IMG/VR virus record: IMGVR_UViG_3300032356_000010
Location: 1-26,980 of that record
Length of the DNA: 26,980 nt
Source of the DNA: a virus
Direction: 5' to 3' (one strand)
The first letter of the stretch is position 1. The number at the start of each line of letters is the position of its first letter. Positions 12,472-19,006 of this stretch are shown here, piece by piece. The notes beneath the pieces are model-generated. The model had not been told where the DNA came from. It worked only from the letters and a program-made list of their open reading frames with translations, and made no database searches. The translations under genes were made by a program, and so were the position numbers.

Positions 12472-13662
12472 CTACTTCCTCCCCCCGCCCGACATCGCAA
12501 ACAGCAGCGCCGCTGCGCCGCCGATCAGCAGCAGCATCGGGAGGCCGGTGCCGGCTGACTGGACGATGACTCCCGGCGTCTGGCCGCCGGTATCCGGAGT
12601 CCGGCTGCCGGGCTGAGGCGGCTGGTTCGCGGCGGGCAGCTCCGGCGTCTGCACACTGGCTCCAGGAATCTGTGTGCTGCTGCCAGGTGTCACGGTCACG
12701 TTGCCCGGCGGCTGCGACGGGTTCGCCAGCTCGAAGTCCAGCCTGCCGACAATCTCGCCGCCGACGTAGACGTTCTCCTGCCAGCGCCCGGCGTGCTCCG
12801 GCTGCCACGATCCGGAGATCTCGTAGTAGCCCTGAGCGTTGGTCGCGCCGTAGGCGGTCCTGCCATGGCTCTGGCCGTTCTGCCACGCCTCGATCTCCAC
12901 GGTTTGGTTCGGCAGGCCCCAGATCTTCAGCGTGAACCTGCCGCCAGTCTTGTAGCCGTCCGGCGCGAGCAACTGCACGTTGCGGCGGTAGGCGGTCGTG
13001 GTAGCGGCGGTGTTGGATGCCTGTGTCTGTGTCTGTGTCTGCGTCGCCGGTGCTGTCGCGTAGGCAAACTCCTGGGGCAACTGAACCTGAGCCGATGTGC
13101 CGGACGGCTGCACGAGCACGGACGTGTTGATCCCGGTGGAGTAGCCCTGCATCGGGGCGGCGTAGATGCCGAAAAGGTACGCGATATCGGATGCCTCTTC
13201 CTGCGGCGAGTTGTGGCGCACCGGGTTTCCGATGCTGGCATCCATGCTCTTGCCGTCCCTGGACAGCACAGCCTGGTACTGGAACAGACCGACGCAGCCC
13301 GCGCCGGGATCGCAGGACGAGCCGAGGATGTTGACCGAGAACCCGGCGCTCTGGAGCGCGGCCACCACGGCATCGGCATATTGCCTCGACTGCGCGAAGT
13401 AGATGTTGACCCACTGGGTCTTGGCCGCGAGATCCTGCACCGGATCGCCGAAGACGGATGGCGCGGGCGGAATCATCCCGCCCAGCCCGAGCAGGTAGCC
13501 GCGCACCTCGGGCATCCGCTGGCGGCCCCACTGCGGACTGCGGTTCTGCCTCGACCACTGGCTGCCGGGACGGAGCGCAGCCGCAGTCTGGCTTGGGCCA
13601 TATGCCGGACGCAGCGCCCAGCCCGGGTCTTCATCGAACTTTCCTTGCACGGGCAGCTGCAT
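12472..13662 (-). CDS. Large tail-anchored surface protein with Ig-like domain and PDTG motif
   Basis: 396 aa; AAAGGAGGAC within the upstream gene's end serves the ATG, which overlaps the upstream TGA. Residues about 75-205 form one domain (TQWVNIYFAQSRQYADAVV, FSVNILGSSCDPGAGCVG, DIAYLFGIYAAPMQGYST). A TQTQTQTQ run at about 207-214 leads to an Ig-like domain at 229-313 (FTLKIWGLPNQTVEIEAW, ATNAQGYYEISGSW, GRWQENVYVGGEIVG). A Pro/Thr/Gln-rich stalk containing TPDTGGQ at 355-361 is followed by a transmembrane helix at 374-390 and the tail SGGGRK. The Ig-like domain plus stalk plus C-terminal anchor is the layout of a membrane-tethered surface protein. No enzyme motif seen. Confidence 0.65.
   Translation of the reverse strand: MQLPVQGKFDEDPGWALRPAYGPSQTAAALRPGSQWSRQNRSPQWGRQRMPEVRGYLLGLGGMIPPAPSVFGDPVQDLAAKTQWVNIYFAQSRQYADAVVAALQSAGFSVNILGSSCDPGAGCVGLFQYQAVLSRDGKSMDASIGNPVRHNSPQEEASDIAYLFGIYAAPMQGYSTGINTSVLVQPSGTSAQVQLPQEFAYATAPATQTQTQTQASNTAATTTAYRRNVQLLAPDGYKTGGRFTLKIWGLPNQTVEIEAWQNGQSHGRTAYGATNAQGYYEISGSWQPEHAGRWQENVYVGGEIVGRLDFELANPSQPPGNVTVTPGSSTQIPGASVQTPELPAANQPPQPGSRTPDTGGQTPGVIVQSAGTGLPMLLLIGGAAALLFAMSGGGRK
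13021..13045. repeat. TGTGTC tandem repeat inside a coding region
   Basis: About four copies of a 6-base unit that, on the minus strand, encode alternating Thr-Gln in the linker between the two domains of the 12472-13662 protein. Confidence 0.7.
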
Positions 13663-13946
13663 CAGTCCTCCTTTCCGCCACTGAACAACCATAGCGCAGC
13701 CAGCGCCAGGCCGCCGATGAGAAGCCATCTCGGCGTGACGCCGAACCTCGCCAGCGCGGGCGATTCCGGAATGCATCGGTATCGGACCACCGTAATGGAT
13801 GTCGTGCCTGGCGCAGATCCCGGGTCGTAGATCTCCGCTTTCGTCCCCAGCGGGCATTCGCCGGGATCGGAGACGAGCTTCATGTCGCACGGGCAGGGCG
13901 GCGCGATGCATTGGCAATCCGCAGCGCCCAGTCGCACTATGGGCAT
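13662..13946 (-). CDS. Small Cys-rich tail-anchored protein
   Basis: 94 aa; two bases separate its ATG from the upstream stop. It opens MPIVRLGAADCQCIAPPCPC, continues with MKLVSDPGECPLGT and VRYRCIPESPALARFG, and ends with a transmembrane helix (PRWLLIGGLALAALWLF) and tail SGGKED. The six cysteines in the first ~58 residues suggest disulfides or metal binding on an exposed face. The DPGECPLGT-to-VRYRC segment resembles DPSKCPTGT-to-LYEC in the 9831-10274 protein, so the two are probably diverged relatives. The last codons (AAG GAG GAC) form the ribosome binding site of the following gene. Confidence 0.62.
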   Translation of the reverse strand: MPIVRLGAADCQCIAPPCPCDMKLVSDPGECPLGTKAEIYDPGSAPGTTSITVVRYRCIPESPALARFGVTPRWLLIGGLALAALWLFSGGKED

Positions 13947-13948
13947 GG

Positions 13949-14686
13949 CTAACCGTCCTCCTTCTTCATAAGCAGAAAGATCCCTGCGCCGGCCAGCAGC
14001 AGCGGCAGCAGCAGGCCGCTGCCGGACAACGGAACCAGAGCGCCGGTGACCGGATCGATGGTCGCATTCACAGGATCCGGGCGCGGCGCGTCCCTGGCGA
14101 TGGGGTCGCGGTACAGAGTGAAGTAGTCGCAACCGGTTCCCGTGGGGCACCACGGGGCGCTGCCGCCTCGCTGGCGCTCCTCGATGCACCGGCGGCCCGG
14201 GTCGCCGCCCACCGCCGCGCATCCCCGGATGATGTAATCCCACAGCGCGTCGAAGTTGGCCAGCGCCTGCCGCTGGCTGGAGACCGTGCGCGGCCCGTTC
14301 ATGTAGGCCTCCAGGTTCTCCTTCATCTTCGCCTCGGCCTCGTCTACCACTTTCGTCGCCTGCTCCTTGCGGATGTTGCTGATCCGGTTCCGCATGAGCC
14401 AGAAAGTGACCCCGGCCACCGCCGCCCCGATGACCGGGATTGCAATTGCTGCAGCGCTGCCGAACATGGCCGGTGCAGCCGCCGTCGCCGCAGCGCCCGC
14501 TGCGTTGACTGCGGTCACCGAGGGCGGAGCGCCGCTTGCCACGCCGGAGGCAAGGACGTTCGATGCGGCACCGGCGGCGCTCTGGTACGGGTTGTACCCG
14601 CCGGGGTAGCCGAGGATGACGACGTCGTCGACCGAGGGCGTGTAGCCGTCTCCGAGCGCCGCCAGTGCAGGATGGAGCATTGCCAT
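13949..14686 (-). CDS. Two-helix membrane protein with DPVTG motif
   Basis: 245 aa. Residues 1-75 are Ala/Gly/Ser-rich. A first hydrophobic helix at about 77-98 (AAIAIPVIGAAVAGVTFWLM) is followed by a basic-acidic helix (RNRISNIRKEQATKVVDEAE) and a conserved-looking central block (ANFDALWDYIIRGCAAVGG, DPGRRCIEERQRGG, CDYFTLYRDPI). A linker with DPVTGA at 211-216 precedes a second helix at 222-240 and the tail KKEDG. I have the impression of having seen the ANFDxxW / CIxxRQRGG / YRDPI pattern in environmental phages, where it is unassigned. Both ends probably lie on the same side or the first helix is amphipathic. A membrane-pore or penton-like role is conceivable but unproven. Confidence 0.62.
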   Translation of the reverse strand: MAMLHPALAALGDGYTPSVDDVVILGYPGGYNPYQSAAGAASNVLASGVASGAPPSVTAVNAAGAAATAAAPAMFGSAAAIAIPVIGAAVAGVTFWLMRNRISNIRKEQATKVVDEAEAKMKENLEAYMNGPRTVSSQRQALANFDALWDYIIRGCAAVGGDPGRRCIEERQRGGSAPWCPTGTGCDYFTLYRDPIARDAPRPDPVNATIDPVTGALVPLSGSGLLLPLLLAGAGIFLLMKKEDG

Positions 14687-14728
14687 GAGCCGCCTCAGAT
14701 CTCCAGTGCCATCGCCATTGCCGCCTGC

Positions 14729-15088
14729 TTACCGCAGCGGGAGAATCACCTTGAGATCCCCGCTCCTGGTGCGCTTGATCTTGGCCGTGACGTAGCGGTT
14801 GGTCGGAATCGGGTTCTTCTTCCGCTTGGTCGCTTCCTTCAGCGCCGATTCCGCCCGCTTCCTCGCGCCGGACGCGGTCTTCAGGGTCGTCCGGGCCTTG
14901 CGGCTGGCCTTGGCGATCTGCGCCGCCCGCTTGGCCTTCGACTTCGCGCCACGGCTGCCAGCCTTGGTTTTGTACTGGGCCGATTCGCCGACCCGGTCCG
15001 GGTCGTAGTCTCCGGAGGCGCGGATCGGATGGAAGACTCCGTTGCCGTCGTAGTAACCGGCGGCGATATTCTTCACTCGCAGTGGCAT
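14729..15088 (-). CDS. Small basic soluble protein with RKKNP linker
   Basis: 119 aa; GAAGGAGACTGACCC precedes the ATG. An N-terminal beta segment (MPLRVKNIAAGYYDGNGVFH, PIRASGDYDPDRVGE) leads to a Lys/Arg/Ala-rich helix (SKAKRAAQIAKASRKARTTL and on to ALKEATK). RKKNP then introduces a C-terminal strand pair (NRYVTAKIKRTRSGDLKVIL). I believe I have seen the 'AAGYYD-G-FHPIRAS-DYDP' opening in other uncultured-virus proteins. It has no membrane segment. The basic helix is likely to bind DNA, RNA or acidic lipid. Only 42 bases separate it from the next gene. Confidence 0.6.
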   Translation of the reverse strand: MPLRVKNIAAGYYDGNGVFHPIRASGDYDPDRVGESAQYKTKAGSRGAKSKAKRAAQIAKASRKARTTLKTASGARKRAESALKEATKRKKNPIPTNRYVTAKIKRTRSGDLKVILPLR

Positions 15089-15091
15089 GGG

Positions 15092-15400
15092 TCAGTCTCC
15101 TTCTCCTCGAAGCAAAAGAAACAGCGCGACGCCGCCCAGCAGCAGAAGCGATAATCCGGAGAAGCTGCTCCCGATGACGCGCTCCGGAGTAGATGGCTGA
15201 GATGGCAGCACCGCGCCCGGCGTGCCGGGTCCGGTCTGGTAAATCCGCGTTCCGCCAGCGCCTGTCTCCATGACCAGCGGCTGGTTCTGGTTCAGCAGGA
15301 TCTGCTGGCCGGTCTTGCTCCAGCCCTGGGTGATGGACTGGAACCAGTCGGTCCAGCTGCCCGACAGTCCGTTGCAGCATGGCTTGGCGGAGTACATCAT
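15092..15400 (-). CDS. Tail-anchored small membrane protein
   Basis: 102 aa; the ribosome binding site GGAGATAG is formed by the last codons of the transglutaminase-like gene, 9 bases ahead of the ATG. It opens MMYSAKPCCNG, has an aromatic helix (WTDWFQSITQGWSK), a Pro/Thr/Gly/Gln stalk (LVMETGAGGTRIYQTGPGT) and a C-terminal transmembrane helix (FSGLSLLLLGGVALFLLL) with tail RGEGD. The last codons contain GGAGAAGGAGAC, which acts as the ribosome binding site of the next gene. A membrane-anchored virion or envelope component by context. Confidence 0.6.
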   Translation of the reverse strand: MMYSAKPCCNGLSGSWTDWFQSITQGWSKTGQQILLNQNQPLVMETGAGGTRIYQTGPGTPGAVLPSQPSTPERVIGSSFSGLSLLLLGGVALFLLLRGEGD

Positions 15401-15405
15401 GGCGG

Positions 15406-16074
15406 CTATCTCCTCGACATCAGGACGGCGGCTCCGATCACGCCCAGCGCGATCAGGCCCGGTCGGATCTTGTCAATATCCAGGTTGAGGACCACGGGCT
15501 TGCGGATCGGCCACTCCGTCCTGCGGTAGACGCCTTGCACCTCCCACCCGGCGTAGGGTCCGTGGCTGGCGTCGATGGGAAACCTCTTTCCGTCGCGGTA
15601 GCTGGCGACGTAAACATGGCTGAACTGGGCCGGGTCGCGCTCGTCGGCGGCCACGGTGACATAGCTTGCCTGGATTCCCTGGGCGAGCAGCATGGACGCG
15701 GCGAGCATGGAGTAGTCGTCGCAGTCGCCCTGCGCCACCGGCACCGGCAGCGCGAGCAGGTCGCGGGGCCGGATCAGGGTTTCGACGATGTAGTCCTTGT
15801 ACCAGCGTTGGAACGGCTGGCTGAGGGCCTCATCATTGACGAACCGGATCCTGGCCCGGATGAAGCGGTAGATCTGTTCCTCGGGAGTCAGCCCAGGATA
15901 CATCCGCTGCGCCGCGGCGACGGCTTGCCGGACTTCCGGCGACTCGCTGTCCTCGGCGGCGTACTTCGACATCAAGCCGATGACGGCAGACGTCTGGCTG
16001 TCGCCGTACTCGGGGACCGGCGACAAGTCGTACCTCACCTTGCCGAAGCCGGGCAAGAAGGCGGTGCCGGGCAT
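15406..16074 (-). CDS. Membrane-anchored transglutaminase-fold cysteine enzyme
   Basis: 222 aa, first gene of the long minus-strand unit. A complete papain/transglutaminase-like triad is visible: C118 in VAQGDCDDYSML, H153 in QFSHVYVASY, D168 in RFPIDASHGPY. The helix carrying the cysteine and the spacing to His and Asp match the transglutaminase-like core. An N-terminal helical region (EVRQAVAAAQRMYPGLTPEE, YRFIRARIRF) precedes it and a single C-terminal helix (PGLIALGVIGAAVLM) ends in SRR. Family members are mostly proteases or amidases; true Gln-Lys cross-linkers exist. Cleavage or cross-linking of the neighbouring anchored proteins is an attractive inference. The start has no clear Shine-Dalgarno sequence; TTAAAAT lies just upstream, so the message could be nearly leaderless. 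Longer in-frame starts run back through the control region and are unlikely. Confidence 0.75.
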   Translation of the reverse strand: MPGTAFLPGFGKVRYDLSPVPEYGDSQTSAVIGLMSKYAAEDSESPEVRQAVAAAQRMYPGLTPEEQIYRFIRARIRFVNDEALSQPFQRWYKDYIVETLIRPRDLLALPVPVAQGDCDDYSMLAASMLLAQGIQASYVTVAADERDPAQFSHVYVASYRDGKRFPIDASHGPYAGWEVQGVYRRTEWPIRKPVVLNLDIDKIRPGLIALGVIGAAVLMSRR

Positions 16075-16222
16075 CTGCGGCGATTTTAACCGAAAATGCG
16101 AAAAACCCGCGCTAGGTACTCTATACAGTTTACTGTATACTATGCTCGAAGCAGGGAATTCCTGATTCCTGTCAGGCCTAATTAGGCAGATTCCCTGCCG
16201 AGTGCCTACGCCGAGGTGTATG
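16075..16222. promoter_or_regulatory. Divergent control region with nested palindromes
   Basis: The only sizeable divergent gap in the window and clearly more AT-rich than its surroundings. It holds: TATACAG-TTTA-CTGTATA (16122-16139, 7-bp arms); CCTGA/TCAGG arms (16161-16165, 16172-16176); a perfect 12-bp palindrome GCCTAATTAGGC (16176-16187); and GCAGGGAAT/ATTCCCTGC arms (16151-16159, 16190-16198) that enclose the last two. TATACT (16136-16141) could be a -10 element for the plus-strand unit, and TTAAAAT (complement of 16083-16089) one for the minus-strand unit. No convincing -35 elements are seen. The first palindrome would overlap the plus-strand -10, as an operator would. Confidence 0.6.
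16151..16198. repeat. Nested inverted repeat, potential cruciform or leader hairpin
   Basis: Outer arms of 9 bp (16151-16159 and 16190-16198) enclose a 5-bp-arm hairpin (16161-16176) and a 12-bp perfect palindrome (16176-16187) that share one base. If transcribed to the right it would fold in the leader of the 16223 gene. As DNA it could be a multimeric repressor site, a partition or replication-origin element, or a site for the ParB-like protein encoded at 21609-22373. Confidence 0.55.
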
Positions 16223-18118
16223 ATGCCCGATGCGAAACGAGCGCCAGAACCGGCCCCGCCGCCCGATCCGGCGGAGGCTATCCTGTTGGAACAACTGGAA
16301 AAGCAGCGCGAGCAGGAAGCCCAGCTGATCACCGAGGAGCAGGAGCAGGAAGAGGAGCAGAAGAAGGAAGTTCCTCCTCCGGTTCCGACCAACAAAGACT
16401 TGCGGAGGAAAAAAGCCAGGCTTATGCGCGGCCTGGACGAGGAGCAGAAGCTCCGGCCCCCGCTGAAGCTGTTTCCGGCCCCGTTCACAATGAACTTCCA
16501 CCCGGACCACAAGGATGCCCGGGGCCGTCCGCCCGCCTTCTGGGACTACTGGAAGCAGGTTTACGATGACCCGGCGCTGCGGGACCGCGTGGTCGTCTAC
16601 ATCTACCGGCTGTGGCCGGTCATGATCGACGGCAAGCGGCAGGTCACCAAAGCCTTCGCACCGTTCCCCTACGAAGACCTGCTGAAGCTTTACGGTTGCG
16701 GCGACTACTTCCTGAAGCTCAACGACGCCGCCGCCAACAAGAAGATGCGGCGCACCATCTGCAACTGCAAGGTGGCGATGGTCGGAAACTACAACCTGAC
16801 GGAGTACCCGCCGTTGCTGGACGTCGAAGGACTGGACGTCTCCAACCCGCACAACGAGCGGTACATCCTGTGGTGCGAGAGCCGGGGCATCAAGATCCCC
16901 GGCAAAGAGGAAGAGGCCAGGAAACAACAACAGCAGCAGAAAAAGAGCGAGGAGGACGATGTGTCCGAAGTAACCAGGATCCTGCTGGATCAGTACACGC
17001 AGCTCACCAACCGCATGATGCGGGACGACAACGGCGGCAAGAAGGCGGCGGTCGATCCGACGATGGCCGCCGTCGCGCCCATGGTCGCCGTCATCAAGAC
17101 GGCCACCGAAGGAGCCAACCAGATCATGCAGAAAGCCTACGAGCGGACTGCGCAGTTGCAGCAGCAGCAGCAGAACCCCACCAAGGCGATCACGGAAACC
17201 GTCACCGCTCTCAAGGAGCTGCTGCCGCAGAACGACGCCAACGCCTCCAAGATGGTGACCAGCTACCTGGAGGCGATGAAGGAGATGTCGAACGCCATCA
17301 CCAAGGTGAACAGCGAGTACGTCGATCGCATGGTGCAGATGACCAACCAGCGGCTGCACAGCCACGAGGAGCAGATGAAGGCGCTGCTCGAGGCCATCGC
17401 CAAGCGGCAGGAAGCGGCTCCCGCAGCCGCATCGGCAGCCGGACAATCGCAGTCGCTCAAGGACATGCTGCGCGAGATGGCCGAGTTCAGGGATCAGATG
17501 CGCGAGGTGCTGGGGGTCGATGACGACAAGCCGGCAAAGAGCAGCGGCTGGGCCGAGTACCTGCCGGACATTCTGAAAGCCGTCACTGTGCTCGGAACCA
17601 CCATCGCTGCAGCGATGCATAACTTCGCGGTCGCCAAGACCGGCCAAGGCCAGCCCTTGCCGGTGCAGCCGATGACTCCCTCGGCGGCACCTCCTCCGCC
17701 ACCGCCGGTGCAGGCGTCCGCAGAACAGCCAACACAGGAGCAGCAGCCTGACATGATGGCCCAATACCATAACCTGTTGTCGATGCTCAGGCCAAGCCTG
17801 CTGAAGTCGTTCATGGACGGGGAAAGCGGGGCCGATTACGCCGAGCGCCTCATCGAGCTGACCGATGCAGGCCTGTTCGGACCGACCTACAGCGGACGCC
17901 AGATCTATGACGCGATTCTCGAAGCGGGCGAGCTGAGCGTATCAACCGTGATCAAGACTTTCCCGCCAATCTGGGACGTGGTGAAGCAGACCCCGCAAAA
18001 GTGGGAGCGCTTCCTGCACGAGTTCTTCACGGCGGACGAGATCTGGGCGAAGGAGGACGCGGAAGCAGAGCAGCAGGCGATGCCGCATCCGGCTCTGGAC
18101 CGGAAAAAGAAAAACTGA
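16223..18118 (+). CDS. Large Q-rich coiled-coil protein with one globular domain, unknown
   Basis: 631 aa from ATG 16223 (GAGGTG at 16213-16218 gives good spacing; GTG 16202 and ATG 16220 are alternatives). Layout: acidic, Glu/Gln-rich helix (about 18-45); a globular domain at about 75-215 (AFWDYWKQVYDDPALRDRVV, YIYRLWPVMID, YEDLLKLYGCGDYFLKLND, CNCKVAMVGNYNLTEYPP); a long Gln/Met-rich helical region (about 235-430); a hydrophobic patch (ILKAVTVLGTTIAAAMHNFA); a Pro-rich linker; and a C-terminal helical domain (AQYHNLLSMLRPSLLKSFMD, YAERLIELTDAGLFGPTYSG, WERFLHEFFTADEIW). 'YGCGDYFLKL' recalls a 'YGGG-Y-L-L' strand I associate with other uncultured-virus proteins. First gene of its operon. A scaffold, tape-like or DNA-organising role is possible. 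Confidence 0.6.
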   Translation: MPDAKRAPEPAPPPDPAEAILLEQLEKQREQEAQLITEEQEQEEEQKKEVPPPVPTNKDLRRKKARLMRGLDEEQKLRPPLKLFPAPFTMNFHPDHKDARGRPPAFWDYWKQVYDDPALRDRVVVYIYRLWPVMIDGKRQVTKAFAPFPYEDLLKLYGCGDYFLKLNDAAANKKMRRTICNCKVAMVGNYNLTEYPPLLDVEGLDVSNPHNERYILWCESRGIKIPGKEEEARKQQQQQKKSEEDDVSEVTRILLDQYTQLTNRMMRDDNGGKKAAVDPTMAAVAPMVAVIKTATEGANQIMQKAYERTAQLQQQQQNPTKAITETVTALKELLPQNDANASKMVTSYLEAMKEMSNAITKVNSEYVDRMVQMTNQRLHSHEEQMKALLEAIAKRQEAAPAAASAAGQSQSLKDMLREMAEFRDQMREVLGVDDDKPAKSSGWAEYLPDILKAVTVLGTTIAAAMHNFAVAKTGQGQPLPVQPMTPSAAPPPPPPVQASAEQPTQEQQPDMMAQYHNLLSMLRPSLLKSFMDGESGADYAERLIELTDAGLFGPTYSGRQIYDAILEAGELSVSTVIKTFPPIWDVVKQTPQKWERFLHEFFTADEIWAKEDAEAEQQAMPHPALDRKKKN

Positions 18119-18134
18119 TGTATACTGGCCGCAG

Positions 18135-18332
18135 ATGCTGGCCCGGGCGACCGGCTCCGTCTATACCGTGCAGTACCGGTGCATCTACCGCGAGCACTGG
18201 TACGACGACAGCGACTACCCGTCGATAGAGGAAGCCGTCGCCCGGGCCTGGCAGCTTGCGGTTGAGGAAGACCGGACGGCCCGAGTCGTGGATCCGTACG
18301 GGCGGGTCGTCTACGCCACGGCGATGCCATGA
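18135..18332 (+). CDS. 65-aa protein, unknown
   Basis: Starts 16 bases after the preceding stop and ends in a TGA overlapping the next ATG. Strand-rich opening (GSVYTVQYRCIYREHWYDD), one helix (SIEEAVARAWQLAVEED) and a short strand pair (RTARVVDPYGRVVYAT). This beta-alpha-beta layout resembles small phage domains that wrap one helix against a sheet. No membrane helix or motif. The ribosome binding site is weak, so translation is probably coupled to the upstream gene. Confidence 0.55.
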   Translation: MLARATGSVYTVQYRCIYREHWYDDSDYPSIEEAVARAWQLAVEEDRTARVVDPYGRVVYATAMP

Positions 18333-18649
18333 GCGACGACGAGCTGATCGAGATCGGAGAAACGGCGGTTAGCGTCCTGGGCAAGGATGCGGCGGAAAAG
18401 CTGTCGGATATCGGGGATCTTCTGGACGAGTACAGCATCCCGGAGATCCGCGAGCGCCTGCAGCGGCTGGAGCAGCTGGAGGAGCGGATGGCCGACCTCG
18501 AGGAGTCGGTTGACTTCGACCGGCTCCGAGACATAGCGAAGCGGGCGAAGTCGGCGACTGCTGCTGCGGAGAAGCTCGAGAGCGCATTGTCAGACCTGGC
18601 CGACGACCTGCTCGAGTGGATGACCGATCTGCATGCGCGGTTGAGATGA
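18329..18649 (+). CDS. Acidic coiled-coil protein
   Basis: 106 aa, overlapping both neighbours by four bases (ATGA at each junction). Almost entirely helical and acidic, with clear heptads: IPEIRERLQRLEQLEERMAD and then LESALSDLADDLLEWMTDL. It should form a dimer or higher coiled coil. In phage operons proteins of this kind act as chaperones, scaffolds or assembly adaptors. Here a partner may be the coiled-coil protein encoded at 16223-18118. No further family recognised. Confidence 0.6.
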   Translation: MSDDELIEIGETAVSVLGKDAAEKLSDIGDLLDEYSIPEIRERLQRLEQLEERMADLEESVDFDRLRDIAKRAKSATAAAEKLESALSDLADDLLEWMTDLHARLR

Positions 18650-19002
18650 AGCACGCGGCCCTGGCTTTCCTGCTTGCAGTTCTGCTGACGGGCCAGACGC
18701 GCGTTCACGGGCCGACGCAGATCCGCTACCTGGCTTCGGGCAACGGCGCTGTTAGCTGGTACTACGGCAGCCTCAGCTTCGGCACCCTCGCCGCAGGCCA
18801 GTGCGCCGAGCTGAACTTCCCGGCACAAGGCGTCTCGCCCGGGCTGGCGCTCGCTCCGGGCTGGCCGCCCGATCTGCCCAAACCGGTTTCCGGCATCATG
18901 TATGCAGGGGCGGACGCGGTCGTCGTCCGGCTCTGCGCATCGCAGAACGTCAACGTCCCGCCGGGGCTGACCTACTCGGCGGCAGCGCTCGTATGGAGAT
19001 GA
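18646..19002 (+). CDS. Secreted protein with phage-spike-type beta domain
   Basis: 118 aa. The ATG at 18646 overlaps the upstream TGA. MKHAALAFLLAVLLTGQTRV is a good Sec signal peptide with cleavage probably near residue 20-22. The mature part, LSFGTLAAGQCAELNFPAQG to GADAVVVRLCASQNV, matches a small beta-sandwich pattern I recognise from phage tail and spike proteins ('AG-CAELT-G' then 'TVTVRLCN'). Two cysteines (C in GQCAE and in RLCAS) could form a disulfide after export. It is unusual for such a module to be exported on its own by a Sec signal; a periplasmic or outer-surface role (receptor masking, superinfection exclusion, envelope remodelling) is possible. Confidence 0.62.
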   Translation: MKHAALAFLLAVLLTGQTRVHGPTQIRYLASGNGAVSWYYGSLSFGTLAAGQCAELNFPAQGVSPGLALAPGWPPDLPKPVSGIMYAGADAVVVRLCASQNVNVPPGLTYSAAALVWR

Positions 19003-19006
19003 ACCC

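Noticed and set aside
10612-14686. True LPxTG sortase substrates
   Set aside because: The leucine is absent, one tail lacks basic residues, and no sortase is encoded here. The motif is reported as a recurrent PxTG pattern rather than as sortase signals.
16075-16222. tRNA or structured RNA gene in the divergent gap
   Set aside because: The inverted repeats do not form a cloverleaf and no tRNA consensus boxes are present anywhere I looked in the window.
15406-16512. N-terminally longer form of the transglutaminase-like protein
   Set aside because: The extension would run through the palindromic control region and antisense to the start of the 16223 gene, and its sequence is low-complexity Ser/Phe/Leu.
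18118-18228. Short frame beginning at the ATG that overlaps the stop of the large coiled-coil gene
   Set aside because: The frame is short and of shadow composition. The frame starting at 18135 has sensible composition and ends in a coupled stop-start overlap.
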